DNA from: Cryomorphaceae bacterium
GTDB lineage: Bacteria; Bacteroidota; Bacteroidia; Flavobacteriales; Schleiferiaceae
Assembly (NCBI GenBank): GCA_022565745.1
Contig: JAIUMB010000003.1
Coordinates: 1 to 41,066 of the forward strand
Length of the DNA: 41,066 nucleotides
Reading direction: 5' to 3'
The first letter of the stretch is position 1; the number at the start of each line of letters is the position of its first letter. This document shows, piece after piece, positions 1 to 8,226 of this stretch. A program made the position numbers and the translations under genes. Below the pieces are notes generated by a model that made no database searches, was not told where the DNA came from, and saw only the letters and a list, made by a program, of their open reading frames with translations.

Positions 1-2
1 AC

Positions 3-416
3 GCTGCCACGCCAGGCTTAGATGTGGTGAATTTCTTTGAATTGGTGTTATTCTCCTTTTTAACCGGTAATGCCGATATGCATTTAAAGAATTTTTCATT
101 GCTGGAGCAACCCGGATTGGGAATGGTATTGTCGCCAGCCTATGATTTAATCAATACAGCATTGGTAAATCCGGCTGATGATGAAGAAATGGCACTGCAT
201 CTAAATGGGAAGAAGAAAAGAATAAAAAAACAAGACTTTGTAGCGGCGATGAACACCTCGCATCTCGATGCAAAACAGCAAGAAAATATTTTCATGAAAA
301 TGGAAAAGGCAAAATCGAAATGGCTGGAACACATTGATATTAGCTTTATGTCAGATGATTTTAAAAACCGATACAAACAAATCGTGATAGATCGATTTGA
401 AAGGATAAACGAATAA
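3..416 (+). CDS. HipA-like C-terminal fragment (serine/threonine kinase fold), 5' end outside the window
   Basis: Reading frame is open back to the window edge (AATPGLDVVNFFELVLFSFLTGNADMHLKNFSLL...). The GNADMHLKNFSLL and PAYDLINT segments are HipA_C-like. Confidence 0.8.
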   Translation, partial: AATPGLDVVNFFELVLFSFLTGNADMHLKNFSLLEQPGLGMVLSPAYDLINTALVNPADDEEMALHLNGKKKRIKKQDFVAAMNTSHLDAKQQENIFMKMEKAKSKWLEHIDISFMSDDFKNRYKQIVIDRFERINE

Positions 417-486
417 TGTGATTACTACCAATTCAATAATTTTGCATTTGTCAGACAAGTACAAACTCTCAAGTATAGCTACAAAT

Positions 487-650
487 AAACATTCGTGGGA
501 ATTCGTGTCCATTAGTGGCTAAAAAAACAACACTTCGTGGCGACGCTAATTACACGCATTTGTATTGCCACGAATTACACCAATGTTCACGAATAAACAT
601 TCGTGTGCATTCGTGAACATTCGTGGCGAAAAAAGCAACACTTTGTGGCG
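487..650. repeat. ATTCGTG-rich direct and inverted repeat cluster
   Basis: 487-542 and 595-650 are 56-nt ungapped direct copies (about 48/56 identical by eye). An inverted copy (gccacgaattacaccaatgttcacgaat) lies between them at about 568-594. Confidence 0.8.
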
Positions 651-909
651 CTCACAAAACAAATCTCTGCGTGCAAGAATATGAAGTTGGATGAAACACT
701 TTCCGCACATTCATTAAAAATCAGAAGCGGATTTTTTTCGCGGACTTATTCTCATAATATCGCCTGAACACCATCCTCATCCCCAATACAAGCCTTGGGT
801 TTCTTGCCTATATTTGCACTTGATTCAAATATTTTAAAGAATTTGATGTTAAAGTAAAATGGAAGTGACCATCGACAATTGGAATCGGTCAAATGGTAGT
901 GAAAGTATA

Positions 910-1063
910 ATTAGAGCTTGTCCATAAAGTCTAGTGGCTAGGCTAGAAAGTTCGAGAGCAAGGCTTGCGAAGGTTGAAAATCAAGGAGTTTACTAAAGTA
1001 AATGACTGGATTTTCAACCGAGCATAACGAAGCTATCGGACTTTATAGACAGCCACTAATTAA
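910..1063. repeat. MITE-like imperfect inverted repeat (long hairpin element)
   Basis: Termini attagagcttgtccataaagtc and gactttatagacagccactaat are near-complementary. Perfect 11-bp stem GGTTGAAAATC (972-982)/GATTTTCAACC (1009-1019), with inner TTTACT-aa-AGTAAA (989-1002). Confidence 0.7.
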
Positions 1064-1249
1064 ACGATATCTCGATCAATGAAGAGAAGTCGGTTTCATT
1101 GAATTTCGGGGTGCGGCACCTCAAACAGGAGGGTATTTTATTTCGGACAAACTACACAGGATTATCAATGAAAAACCTGCGGGATAAGGTGCGAATTGAC
1201 ATATGGATTGGACTCGATGGTTGCCGAAAAAATGTTCTATTAAACTAAT

Positions 1250-1292
1250 CATAACGAAGCTACCCTACTTTATACACAGCCACTAATTAAAC
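1250..1292. repeat. Second direct copy of the right arm of the hairpin element (copy 1 at 1023-1065)
   Basis: cataacgaagctaccctactttatacacagccactaattaaac versus cataacgaagctatcggactttatagacagccactaattaaac: 39/43 identical, ungapped. Confidence 0.85.
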
Positions 1293-1301
1293 AAAAAAAG
1301 A

Positions 1302-1658
1302 ATGCCTAATATCTTTGGTGAACCCCTTATTTCCTGCTGCAACGACCCACTAACGGGCTATTTTCGCGACGGGTACTGTAAAACCGACGCGTCTGATCGT
1401 GGCAGTCATACCGTGTGTGCCGTGATGACGGAAGAGTTTTTGACGTTTTCTCGAAGCCGGGGCAACGACTTGATTACTCCCAGACCGGAGTTTCAATTTC
1501 CCGGACTAAAACCGGGCGATAAGTGGTGCTTATGCGCTTTGCGGTGGAAGGAAGCTTTGGAAGCAGGAGTTGCACCATTGGTCGTGCTGGAAGCCACCAA
1601 CGAAAAAACTTTGGAATACGTGAACATCAACGACCTTATTGCCCATGCCGCAAAATAA
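1302..1658 (+). CDS. DUF2237 family protein
   Basis: MPNIFGEPLISCCNDPLTGYFRDGYCKT...GDKWCLCALRWKEALEAGVAPLVVLEATNEKTLEYV matches the DUF2237 pattern. Confidence 0.85.
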   Translation: MPNIFGEPLISCCNDPLTGYFRDGYCKTDASDRGSHTVCAVMTEEFLTFSRSRGNDLITPRPEFQFPGLKPGDKWCLCALRWKEALEAGVAPLVVLEATNEKTLEYVNINDLIAHAAK

Positions 1659-3084
1659 TCAACCGGGATTTTCGTATTCGTATCTGTCGCTGCCAAATAC
1701 GTTCTATAGTCTGGAGAAACCTGCCAACTTCCCCACTCCCGATATCATGTTGTGGAATCGCACACTGGCCGAAGAAAAGCAGTTTAGCAATGAACAACAG
1801 AAGCTTCTGACCGATTTACTCATGGGCGTGCAGTCCTACGAAAACCTATCGTCATTTGCGCAAGCCTATGCCGGACACCAGTTTGGCCACTTTACCAAGC
1901 TGGGCGACGGCAGGGCAATCATGCTCGGAGAATATCAAAACAACGGACAAATCTTCGATATCCAATTGAAGGGCAGTGGACGTACGCTCTACTCCAGAAA
2001 TGGCGACGGAAAGGCGACGCTTAAAGCCATGCTTCGAGAATATTTGATGAGTGAGGCCATGCACGGTCTCAACATTACTTCCTCAAGAAGTCTGGCGGTG
2101 ATAAAAACCGGGGAGCCCGTTTACCGAGAATCGGCGCAAGAAGGCGCTGCCCTTGTCCGCATGATTAAAAGCCATATCCGTGTAGGAACATTCGAGTACG
2201 CCGCGCATATCACAGGTTCCATCGACGATTTGAAAGCGATTACCAACTACAGCATCAAACGACTTTATCCCGAAGTGGAACAGGAGGAAAATCCCGTCGC
2301 CGGACTACTCAAAAAGGTCATGCAAGAACAAATTGATCTGGTGGCCAATTGGATGCGCGTGGGATTCATTCACGGTGTGATGAACACCGACAACGTTGCG
2401 CTAAGTGCCGAGACCTTCGATTATGGTCCGTGCGCCTTTATGAACGCCTATCACCCGGGCACCGTGTACAGCTCCATCGACCGCGACGGCAGGTACGCCT
2501 TTGGCAATCAAGCACCCATCATAAAGTGGAATATGGCGCGCTTTGCCGAAACACTCCTCCCCATCCTGCATCCCGAACAAGAAACCTCACTCCGACTGGC
2601 GCAAGCAATGTTCAACGAATTCGACACGCAATGGAACACTGCCTATTACGGGGTTATGCTCAAAAAAATTGGCTTTGACAACAATCGTCCTGAATTATAC
2701 GCATTGGTCGATGAGCTGCTGAATATCATGCAAAATAGAGGCCTGGACTACACAAATACCTTTCGGGCATTGTCGGAAGAAGAACGTCCACTTGATGATG
2801 AACCTCTCAAACCCTGGAAAGAAAAGTGGTATAAAGCCGTTGCCGAGGCAAAAGGCATGGAACACGCTCGAAAAATCATGAAAGCGCATAATCCCGTGTA
2901 CATACCTAGGAATCATTTGGTGGAGCAAGCTTTAGACGATGCCGTAAATGGCGATATGGATTTGTTTGAACGCCTAAGCAATGTTTTATCAACGCCTTAC
3001 ACCGAGCAAGAAGGACAGGAAAACTTCACCAAACCTCCGCAAACAGATTTTGATAGTAGCTATCAAACGTATTGCGGTACGTGA
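1645..3084 (+). CDS. selO: Protein adenylyltransferase SelO / YdiU (UPF0061) family
   Basis: Motifs YAGHQFGHFTKLGDGRAIMLGE, QLKGSGRTLYSRNGDGKATLKAMLREYLMSEAMHGL, GFIHGVMNTDNVALS and C-terminal YQTYCGT. ATG at 1645; the track start (TTG, 1639) is less likely. Confidence 0.93.
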   Translation: MPQNNQPGFSYSYLSLPNTFYSLEKPANFPTPDIMLWNRTLAEEKQFSNEQQKLLTDLLMGVQSYENLSSFAQAYAGHQFGHFTKLGDGRAIMLGEYQNNGQIFDIQLKGSGRTLYSRNGDGKATLKAMLREYLMSEAMHGLNITSSRSLAVIKTGEPVYRESAQEGAALVRMIKSHIRVGTFEYAAHITGSIDDLKAITNYSIKRLYPEVEQEENPVAGLLKKVMQEQIDLVANWMRVGFIHGVMNTDNVALSAETFDYGPCAFMNAYHPGTVYSSIDRDGRYAFGNQAPIIKWNMARFAETLLPILHPEQETSLRLAQAMFNEFDTQWNTAYYGVMLKKIGFDNNRPELYALVDELLNIMQNRGLDYTNTFRALSEEERPLDDEPLKPWKEKWYKAVAEAKGMEHARKIMKAHNPVYIPRNHLVEQALDDAVNGDMDLFERLSNVLSTPYTEQEGQENFTKPPQTDFDSSYQTYCGT

Positions 3085-3196
3085 GCAGGGGGGCTGTATT
3101 TTGAGGGGTGTGATGAAGTGAAACAATCAATTCGCAATGGGATGGCGTTTTTCAACTCGTGAACATTCATATTTGCCGCCATTTCATATTAAATCG

Positions 3197-3204
3197 TAAT
3201 TTTG
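3197..3204 (+). promoter_or_regulatory. Candidate Bacteroidota -7 element TAATTTTG
   Basis: Matches TAnnTTTG, 36 nt upstream of the GTG start at 3240. Confidence 0.4.
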
Positions 3205-3239
3205 ACCAATCACGACAACCTAATACCGTGTAAAATTAC

Positions 3240-4388
3240 GTGCAGCACAAAAGCTCTGTGGCTATTGGATTCTATTGCGTGTTAACCCTGATTACTTTGG
3301 GGTTGCATAGCCTTGAAGCGCAGCATCCCGTTTTAAAATTCTTTGGTGTGCGCCCCATGAACGACACCATTAAGCCCGATTTACACGGATTTACTTTGGT
3401 GCCGCTGCTGTACTATACGCCAGATACGCGATTTGCCGCCGGGGCCTCGTTGGTGTATTACTTTTCCATTCCTGCAGGCGATTCTACCGAAAAGGCGACG
3501 CGTTTGTCGTTTATACAAACACTGGCCGACTATACGCAAAACAATCAGTTTGACTTCTGGGCTACCTGGAACGTGTTTGCCCACAATGAAAATTATCTGT
3601 TTAAGGGTGAACTCAGATACCGAAATTTTCCGGATCGATTCTACGGCATTGGCAACACCACTCCGGAATCGAATATGGAGCGCTATAGTTTTGACCTCTT
3701 CAGCGCAAAGTTCTTAGTGTTAAAGCAGGTGTATCGCAATTTTTTTGTGGGGGCAGATGTGCACTTGGGTAGGGAGTATAATTTCGATCTTGACGAGGAT
3801 GGTGTTTTGGCTTCCGGAGCCGTTACAGGCGCACGAGACCTCAATGAAATTGGAATTGGTGGCGTGGCCATTTTCGACACCCGCGACAATGTGATAAACG
3901 CACATCGCGGAGTGCTCTTTGAGCTTTCAACATATCACTATAACCAATCGTACGGCAGCACGTATCAATACACCAATATCAATTTGATTGGCCAGCATTA
4001 CCGAAGTTTGTCCGCCAATCACGTGCTCGCTTTTCAGATGAGGGGAAATCTCAATTTTGGAGAGGTTCCGTTTCTTGATATGGGCATGGTGGGAAACGAC
4101 GATTTGTTGCGGGGGTATGCGCGAAACCGCTTTCGCGACAACCATTTTTTGGGCGGACAATCCGAATATCGATTTCCTTTGTATAAACGGCTTGGAGGTG
4201 TGGTGTTTGCCGGTGTTGGGGATGTATTCAATGCGATGGATGATCTGCGCTTTCAGCATCTGAAATACAGTGTGGGCGCAGGGCTTCGCTTTTTGGTGAA
4301 TCCGGCAGAGCGACTAAATGTACGCTTTGATGTAGGCGTTGGTCGCAACAGCATCGCCTATTATTTGATGGTGACCGAGGCGTTTTAA
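3240..4388 (+). CDS. Surface antigen (D15/BamA-like) outer-membrane beta-barrel protein
   Basis: Signal-like N-terminus; GGVAIFDTRDNVINAHRGVLFELSTYHY and LGGQSEYRFPLYKRLGGVVFAGVGDVF resemble the bacterial surface antigen barrel; terminal aromatic residue F. Confidence 0.8.
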   Translation: MQHKSSVAIGFYCVLTLITLGLHSLEAQHPVLKFFGVRPMNDTIKPDLHGFTLVPLLYYTPDTRFAAGASLVYYFSIPAGDSTEKATRLSFIQTLADYTQNNQFDFWATWNVFAHNENYLFKGELRYRNFPDRFYGIGNTTPESNMERYSFDLFSAKFLVLKQVYRNFFVGADVHLGREYNFDLDEDGVLASGAVTGARDLNEIGIGGVAIFDTRDNVINAHRGVLFELSTYHYNQSYGSTYQYTNINLIGQHYRSLSANHVLAFQMRGNLNFGEVPFLDMGMVGNDDLLRGYARNRFRDNHFLGGQSEYRFPLYKRLGGVVFAGVGDVFNAMDDLRFQHLKYSVGAGLRFLVNPAERLNVRFDVGVGRNSIAYYLMVTEAF

Positions 4389-4463
4389 GGGGGGTGGTTC
4401 CTGAAGGGATGTTCAATGGATGTGAAAGCCATGAATAAAAATGCAGGGTTGTTAATTGCGTTG

Positions 4464-4471
4464 TAATTTTG
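4464..4471 (+). promoter_or_regulatory. Candidate -7 element TAATTTTG of rnpB
   Basis: Matches TAnnTTTG immediately before the 5' P1 strand of RNase P RNA. Confidence 0.5.
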
Positions 4472-4830
4472 CAACCGACCAGCCGACTTGTCGCTCCGCA
4501 AGGGGAGGAAAGTCCGGACAGCATAGAGCAGCATGCCCTGTGAAAGCGGGGGCGTCCATTGCCATATCGATGGATGACAGATAGTGCCACAGAAAAAATA
4601 CCGCCGTTAAACTTCGGTTTAAAGGTAAGGGTGAAAAGGTGAGGTAAGCGCTCACCGCTTCATTGGCAACAGTGAAGGCAAGGTAAACCTCATGCGCTGC
4701 AAGGCCAAATAGATGAGTGAAGTGGAGTGGCTCGCTTCTGTATCTCTTCGGAGATTGCGCTCATGGGTAGGCCGCGTAGATAAATGACAAGTTGGAAACA
4801 GAATCCGGCTTATGAGCTGGTCGTTTTTTT
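4472..4830 (+). ncRNA. rnpB: RNase P RNA (bacterial type A-like)
   Basis: Conserved blocks gaggaaagtccggac, acagatagtgcca, ggtaagggtgaaaaggtg, gtaaacc and agataaatgacaagttggaaacagaatccggcttat. P1 pairing cgaccagc (4476-4483)/gctggtcg (4816-4823), followed by a T-tract. Confidence 0.95.
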
Positions 4831-4849
4831 TCACCAAATAGAAGATGTT

Positions 4850-5029
4850 ATGGCAAAATTAAAAGTGTCTCAATATCGCACAATACTTAAAGAGGAGGGA
4901 TGGAAAGGTCTGGTGATTAAGCTTGGCCCAAAAGCCGCTATTCTTCTTTTTTTATTCTTTCTTGGGAAAGGACTTGTTTGGTTGTTTATTTTTTATGGTG
5001 GATATGAATTGATTAAAAACGCATTCTGA
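4850..5029 (+). CDS. Small (59 aa) hypothetical membrane protein
   Basis: Internal ATG gives MAKLKVSQYRTILKEEGWKGLVIKLGPKAAILLFLFFLGKGLVWLFIFYGGYELIKNAF. The track start at 4784 lies inside rnpB. Confidence 0.55.
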   Translation: MAKLKVSQYRTILKEEGWKGLVIKLGPKAAILLFLFFLGKGLVWLFIFYGGYELIKNAF

Positions 5030-5036
5030 TACATAC

Positions 5037-6305
5037 ATGCAAAAAACAGAAAAACCTTTAGATTTATCGCCCCCCTTATACTTTGTAGTCTTATTGAGAT
5101 TTTTAGAGTGGGTATATCCGCCGGCAGCGGTAAAAATAGCGCTTCGTTATTTCTATACGCCCATTCCGTTTAAGCGTCCGGGACGCGAATCAAAAACCTA
5201 TGAACAGGCCAAGCGTCAAGAGTTGATGATTGGTCGTAAGCGCATCACAGTATACACTTGGGGTAAGTCTGATAAAAAAATTCTGCTGGTACACGGATGG
5301 TCTGGTCGAGCTACGCAGTTTTACAAAGTTAAAAACTACCTGCTTTCGCGTGGCTTTCAGGTCATTGCTTTTGATGCGCCGGCGCATGGTGAAAACAAAG
5401 ATGTAAAAACCACCCATATGCTCGAATTTGTCGAGTCCATTGAACGGGTAAATATGACGTTTGGTCCCTTTTACGGCGCCATTGGGCATTCCTTGGGGGG
5501 CTTGGCCATTCTCAATGCCTACAACAAAGGTTTTAAGGTGGAGAAAATTGCTGTGATTGCGGCACCTAGTTCCATTGCCAATGTGGTACGCGATTTTTGT
5601 CAACGCATCAAAGCGGGGGAGAAAACAGAAAGGGGTATCGTGGCCAATTTGATTGCCGAGTATCAAGTGCCTTTGGAGCATTATTCTGGACAAGAACAAG
5701 CACCTACTGTAAAGGCCAGTGGCTTAATTGTACACGATATCCACGATCACGACGTGTCCGTAGAGGAAGGTCGTATGTTGAACAAGGCTTGGAAGACTTC
5801 AAAATTGCACCTAACCAAGCGACTGGGGCACCGACGGGTACTGCGAGATAAGTTTGCCGTAGCGATGATTGCGGATTTCTTTGGGAAGAGAAATCCTGGC
5901 AGACCAAAGCCACAGAGAAAGCCTCCCCGCAGCAATGATCAGAAGGCAGAGCAGGGTAAAACCGCGGCGCAAAAGCCTTCACCACAGAAGCAAAAACCAA
6001 AGCCCAAACCACGTCCGCAAAACCCCAGCAATAAAGCTGAAGAAAATAAACAACAGGGTGTGCAGCGTGAGAATAATCCACGTCCCCAAAAACCGGCTGC
6101 TAAGCAAGAGGAAAATAAAAAGCAAGACAGCCAAAGCGATAATAAACCACGTCCACAGCGACGTCGTCCGCCTCGTAAGCCCAAACCACAATCTAGAAAG
6201 GAAGATACAGCCAATACGCCAAAGCCTGATAATAAGAAAGACACGCCCAATAAGCAAAGCGCGCCTAATAAATCTAAAAGTTCGGAAGACGGGAAGCAGT
6301 CTTAG
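5037..6305 (+). CDS. Alpha/beta hydrolase with long basic, low-complexity C-terminal tail
   Basis: LLVHGWSGRATQFYKV, FDAPAHGEN and nucleophile motif GHSLGG; tail from about residue 285 rich in K/P/R/Q/N. Confidence 0.88.
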   Translation: MQKTEKPLDLSPPLYFVVLLRFLEWVYPPAAVKIALRYFYTPIPFKRPGRESKTYEQAKRQELMIGRKRITVYTWGKSDKKILLVHGWSGRATQFYKVKNYLLSRGFQVIAFDAPAHGENKDVKTTHMLEFVESIERVNMTFGPFYGAIGHSLGGLAILNAYNKGFKVEKIAVIAAPSSIANVVRDFCQRIKAGEKTERGIVANLIAEYQVPLEHYSGQEQAPTVKASGLIVHDIHDHDVSVEEGRMLNKAWKTSKLHLTKRLGHRRVLRDKFAVAMIADFFGKRNPGRPKPQRKPPRSNDQKAEQGKTAAQKPSPQKQKPKPKPRPQNPSNKAEENKQQGVQRENNPRPQKPAAKQEENKKQDSQSDNKPRPQRRRPPRKPKPQSRKEDTANTPKPDNKKDTPNKQSAPNKSKSSEDGKQS

Positions 6306-6559
6306 AGAGTTGCTGGTTTTTAGTTACTTGTTGTTAGTCGATAGTTACAAGTTGTTGGTTTTTTGCATTTAATTATAATTTCAGGTTCACGTTGTTTAGG
6401 TTTGGAAAAGAGAATCATCCATCTAAAAGTCACGATTACCCTCCTGACTCCAATAAATAAACACGATCAAAGGAATATAAAAACTAAACGTTAGAAACTT
6501 AATACAAAACAAAACATTAACCGCATCTGTATATCTACAATAACATAAATAGCCACAAG

Positions 6560-7045
6560 ATGAAACCATCCCTACTAGCAGTCATCGTATTGTCACCACT
6601 TTTGGCTTTTTGTCAGCAACCCAATAAACAAGACGTCATGAAAGATAAAGCATTTCCGGTTCAAAAAACCGAAAAAGAATGGAAAGAAATTCTCGATAGT
6701 GAGCAATACCGTGTACTCAGGTTGAAAGGCACTGAGCGGCCGCATACCAGTGAGTATAACATGCATTATGAAGATGGTTTATACAGCTGTGCCGGTTGTA
6801 ATGCGCCATTATTTGCCTCGGATAGTAAGTTTGATGCGCATTGTGGTTGGCCGAGTTTTGATAAACCGGTATCCGATACGGCTGTTGTAGAAGTACCGGA
6901 TAACACTCATGGTATGCGTCGTACGGAAATTTTGTGCGCCAATTGCGGTGGGCACTTAGGTCATGTTTTTCCAGACGGACCAAAAGAAACCACGGGCATG
7001 AGATACTGTATCAATGGTGTGGCACTTGATTTTGATGACCAATAG
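6560..7045 (+). CDS. msrB: Peptide-methionine (R)-S-oxide reductase MsrB with N-terminal signal sequence
   Basis: [37 protein letters not shown] and [13 protein letters not shown] (zinc Cys pairs and catalytic Cys). Confidence 0.95.
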   Translation: MKPSLLAVIVLSPLLAFCQQPNKQDVMKDKAFPVQKTEKEWKEILDSEQYRVLRLKGTERPHTSEYNMHYEDGLYSCAGCNAPLFASDSKFDAHCGWPSFDKPVSDTAVVEVPDNTHGMRRTEILCANCGGHLGHVFPDGPKETTGMRYCINGVALDFDDQ

Positions 7046-7082
7046 ATGGTCAACACGTTTTCAGCATGGTTGAAACGCCGCT

Positions 7083-7904
7083 TTAGTAAAACCGAAACGA
7101 CACACCAAACTCAATGCTGTGTCCATACCAATCACTGCGAATATTTTGGTTTAAAGCGTTCGTATTTTCAATGGAACGGCTTAGATTGGGAATACCTTGA
7201 AATTGGCGATACTCTACGAGAAAGGTCAGTTCATTAAATTCAAAAGAAATACCAGCAGTTGCGCCGTAAATAATGGATGTACCAATGAGTCGAATACGAT
7301 TAATCCCGTCAATAATTGGTGAGTCAGGGGTGTAGGTATTACCGTTTTCTAAAGGCTGAAATGTTTGCGCTGTAATTTCAGAAACACCACTGCTTGGACT
7401 GATTAGTGTATTAAAAAATCCATTGACATAAATATTGATGGCGCCCACATTGCCGTCTTCGTCCCAGTCGAATGGAAACGAGTAACCACCTCCCATAGAG
7501 AAGGGAATGGCAAAATATTTTAATCTGGTGTTGACATCTATAAAACCGTACTCATCATTTTCAAACCGCTTTGAATAACCAAAAAATTGTTCGCTAACGC
7601 CTAAGTTTGTCTTGGCGAACCAGTGCTCGTTAAAGAAAAAACGAAGGCCAAAATCCAAGCCGTAATTTCTTGTATAACTTGGGTTAAAAGAGGAGGTGCC
7701 TTCGCTGGTAATGGGCGCAAATTCGTTGATGAAGTCGTTGTTGCGCGTCATGATTTCAACGGGAATTGCACCGTTTTCTTGTTGAGTAAGGCCGTACTTA
7801 AACGTCAATTCTTTCTCAACATTCACCCAAGAGAACTGACCGTTGACTTGCTGATGTGAAATAAATAGAGAGACAAATAAAAACAAAAATGTACGCTCTG
7901 TCAT
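7083..7904 (-). CDS. Outer-membrane beta-barrel protein (porin-like), hypothetical
   Basis: Signal peptide MTERTFLFLFVSLFISHQQVNGQ, alternating beta-strand pattern and C-terminal GVSFRFY. Internal ATG at 7904 preferred. Confidence 0.65.
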   Translation of the reverse strand: MTERTFLFLFVSLFISHQQVNGQFSWVNVEKELTFKYGLTQQENGAIPVEIMTRNNDFINEFAPITSEGTSSFNPSYTRNYGLDFGLRFFFNEHWFAKTNLGVSEQFFGYSKRFENDEYGFIDVNTRLKYFAIPFSMGGGYSFPFDWDEDGNVGAINIYVNGFFNTLISPSSGVSEITAQTFQPLENGNTYTPDSPIIDGINRIRLIGTSIIYGATAGISFEFNELTFLVEYRQFQGIPNLSRSIENTNALNQNIRSDWYGHSIEFGVSFRFY

Positions 7905-7925
7905 ATACGATTTTAAAGTATGCGA

Positions 7926-7933
7926 CAAAGGTA
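7926..7933 (-). promoter_or_regulatory. Candidate -7 element TACCTTTG (minus strand)
   Basis: CAAAGGTA on + = TACCTTTG on -, upstream of the beta-barrel gene start at 7904. Confidence 0.4.
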
Positions 7934-7957
7934 CAATCAATCTAATGCAATTGATGT

Positions 7958-8128
7958 TTAGATTTTAGTGATGTAAAATGCACTAAAAATTATGCCTATA
8001 AGCAGCACAAGCACCACAGCAATTTGTTGTTTGAGGTTTTTGCGCTTGTCCGGGGACTCTTTGCGTTTTCTTTTTAAGCGTCGAATGGCCTTCGCACGAC
8101 GCCTAACGCGATCTTTTGGATGTGCCAT
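7958..8128 (-). CDS. Small basic single-TM hypothetical protein
   Basis: MAHPKDRVRRRAKAIRRLKRKRKESPDKRKNLKQQIAVVLVLLIGIIFSAFYITKI: highly basic N-terminus then one TM segment. Internal ATG chosen over the track start at 8191. Confidence 0.5.
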   Translation of the reverse strand: MAHPKDRVRRRAKAIRRLKRKRKESPDKRKNLKQQIAVVLVLLIGIIFSAFYITKI

Positions 8129-8226
8129 GATTCGTTTGGTTTTAATTGTCGCCTCAAATATAGTATATTTTGTAACTAAATCCAAATCCATTGGCAGTAA
8201 ATGATTTAACGGCGTAAATCCTTATT

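Noticed and set aside
487-650. CRISPR array
   Set aside because: Repeat units are irregular, partly inverted, without constant spacer lengths; no cas genes.
1066-1248. Transposase gene between the two element arms
   Set aside because: Only about 60 codons, no DDE/HUH or other transposase motif seen.
1852-2064. Antisense and alternate-frame ORFs inside selO (1852-2064, 2349-2678, 2695-2928)
   Set aside because: Shadow ORFs within a well-supported coding sequence.
5869-6372. 167-aa + ORF and antisense ORFs (5939-6250, 5979-6257) over the hydrolase tail
   Set aside because: Frame-shifted readings of low-complexity K/P-rich DNA; the 5037-6305 frame explains the region.
7046-7237. 63-aa + ORF after msrB
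   Set aside because: Antisense to the outer-membrane barrel gene, no recognisable features.
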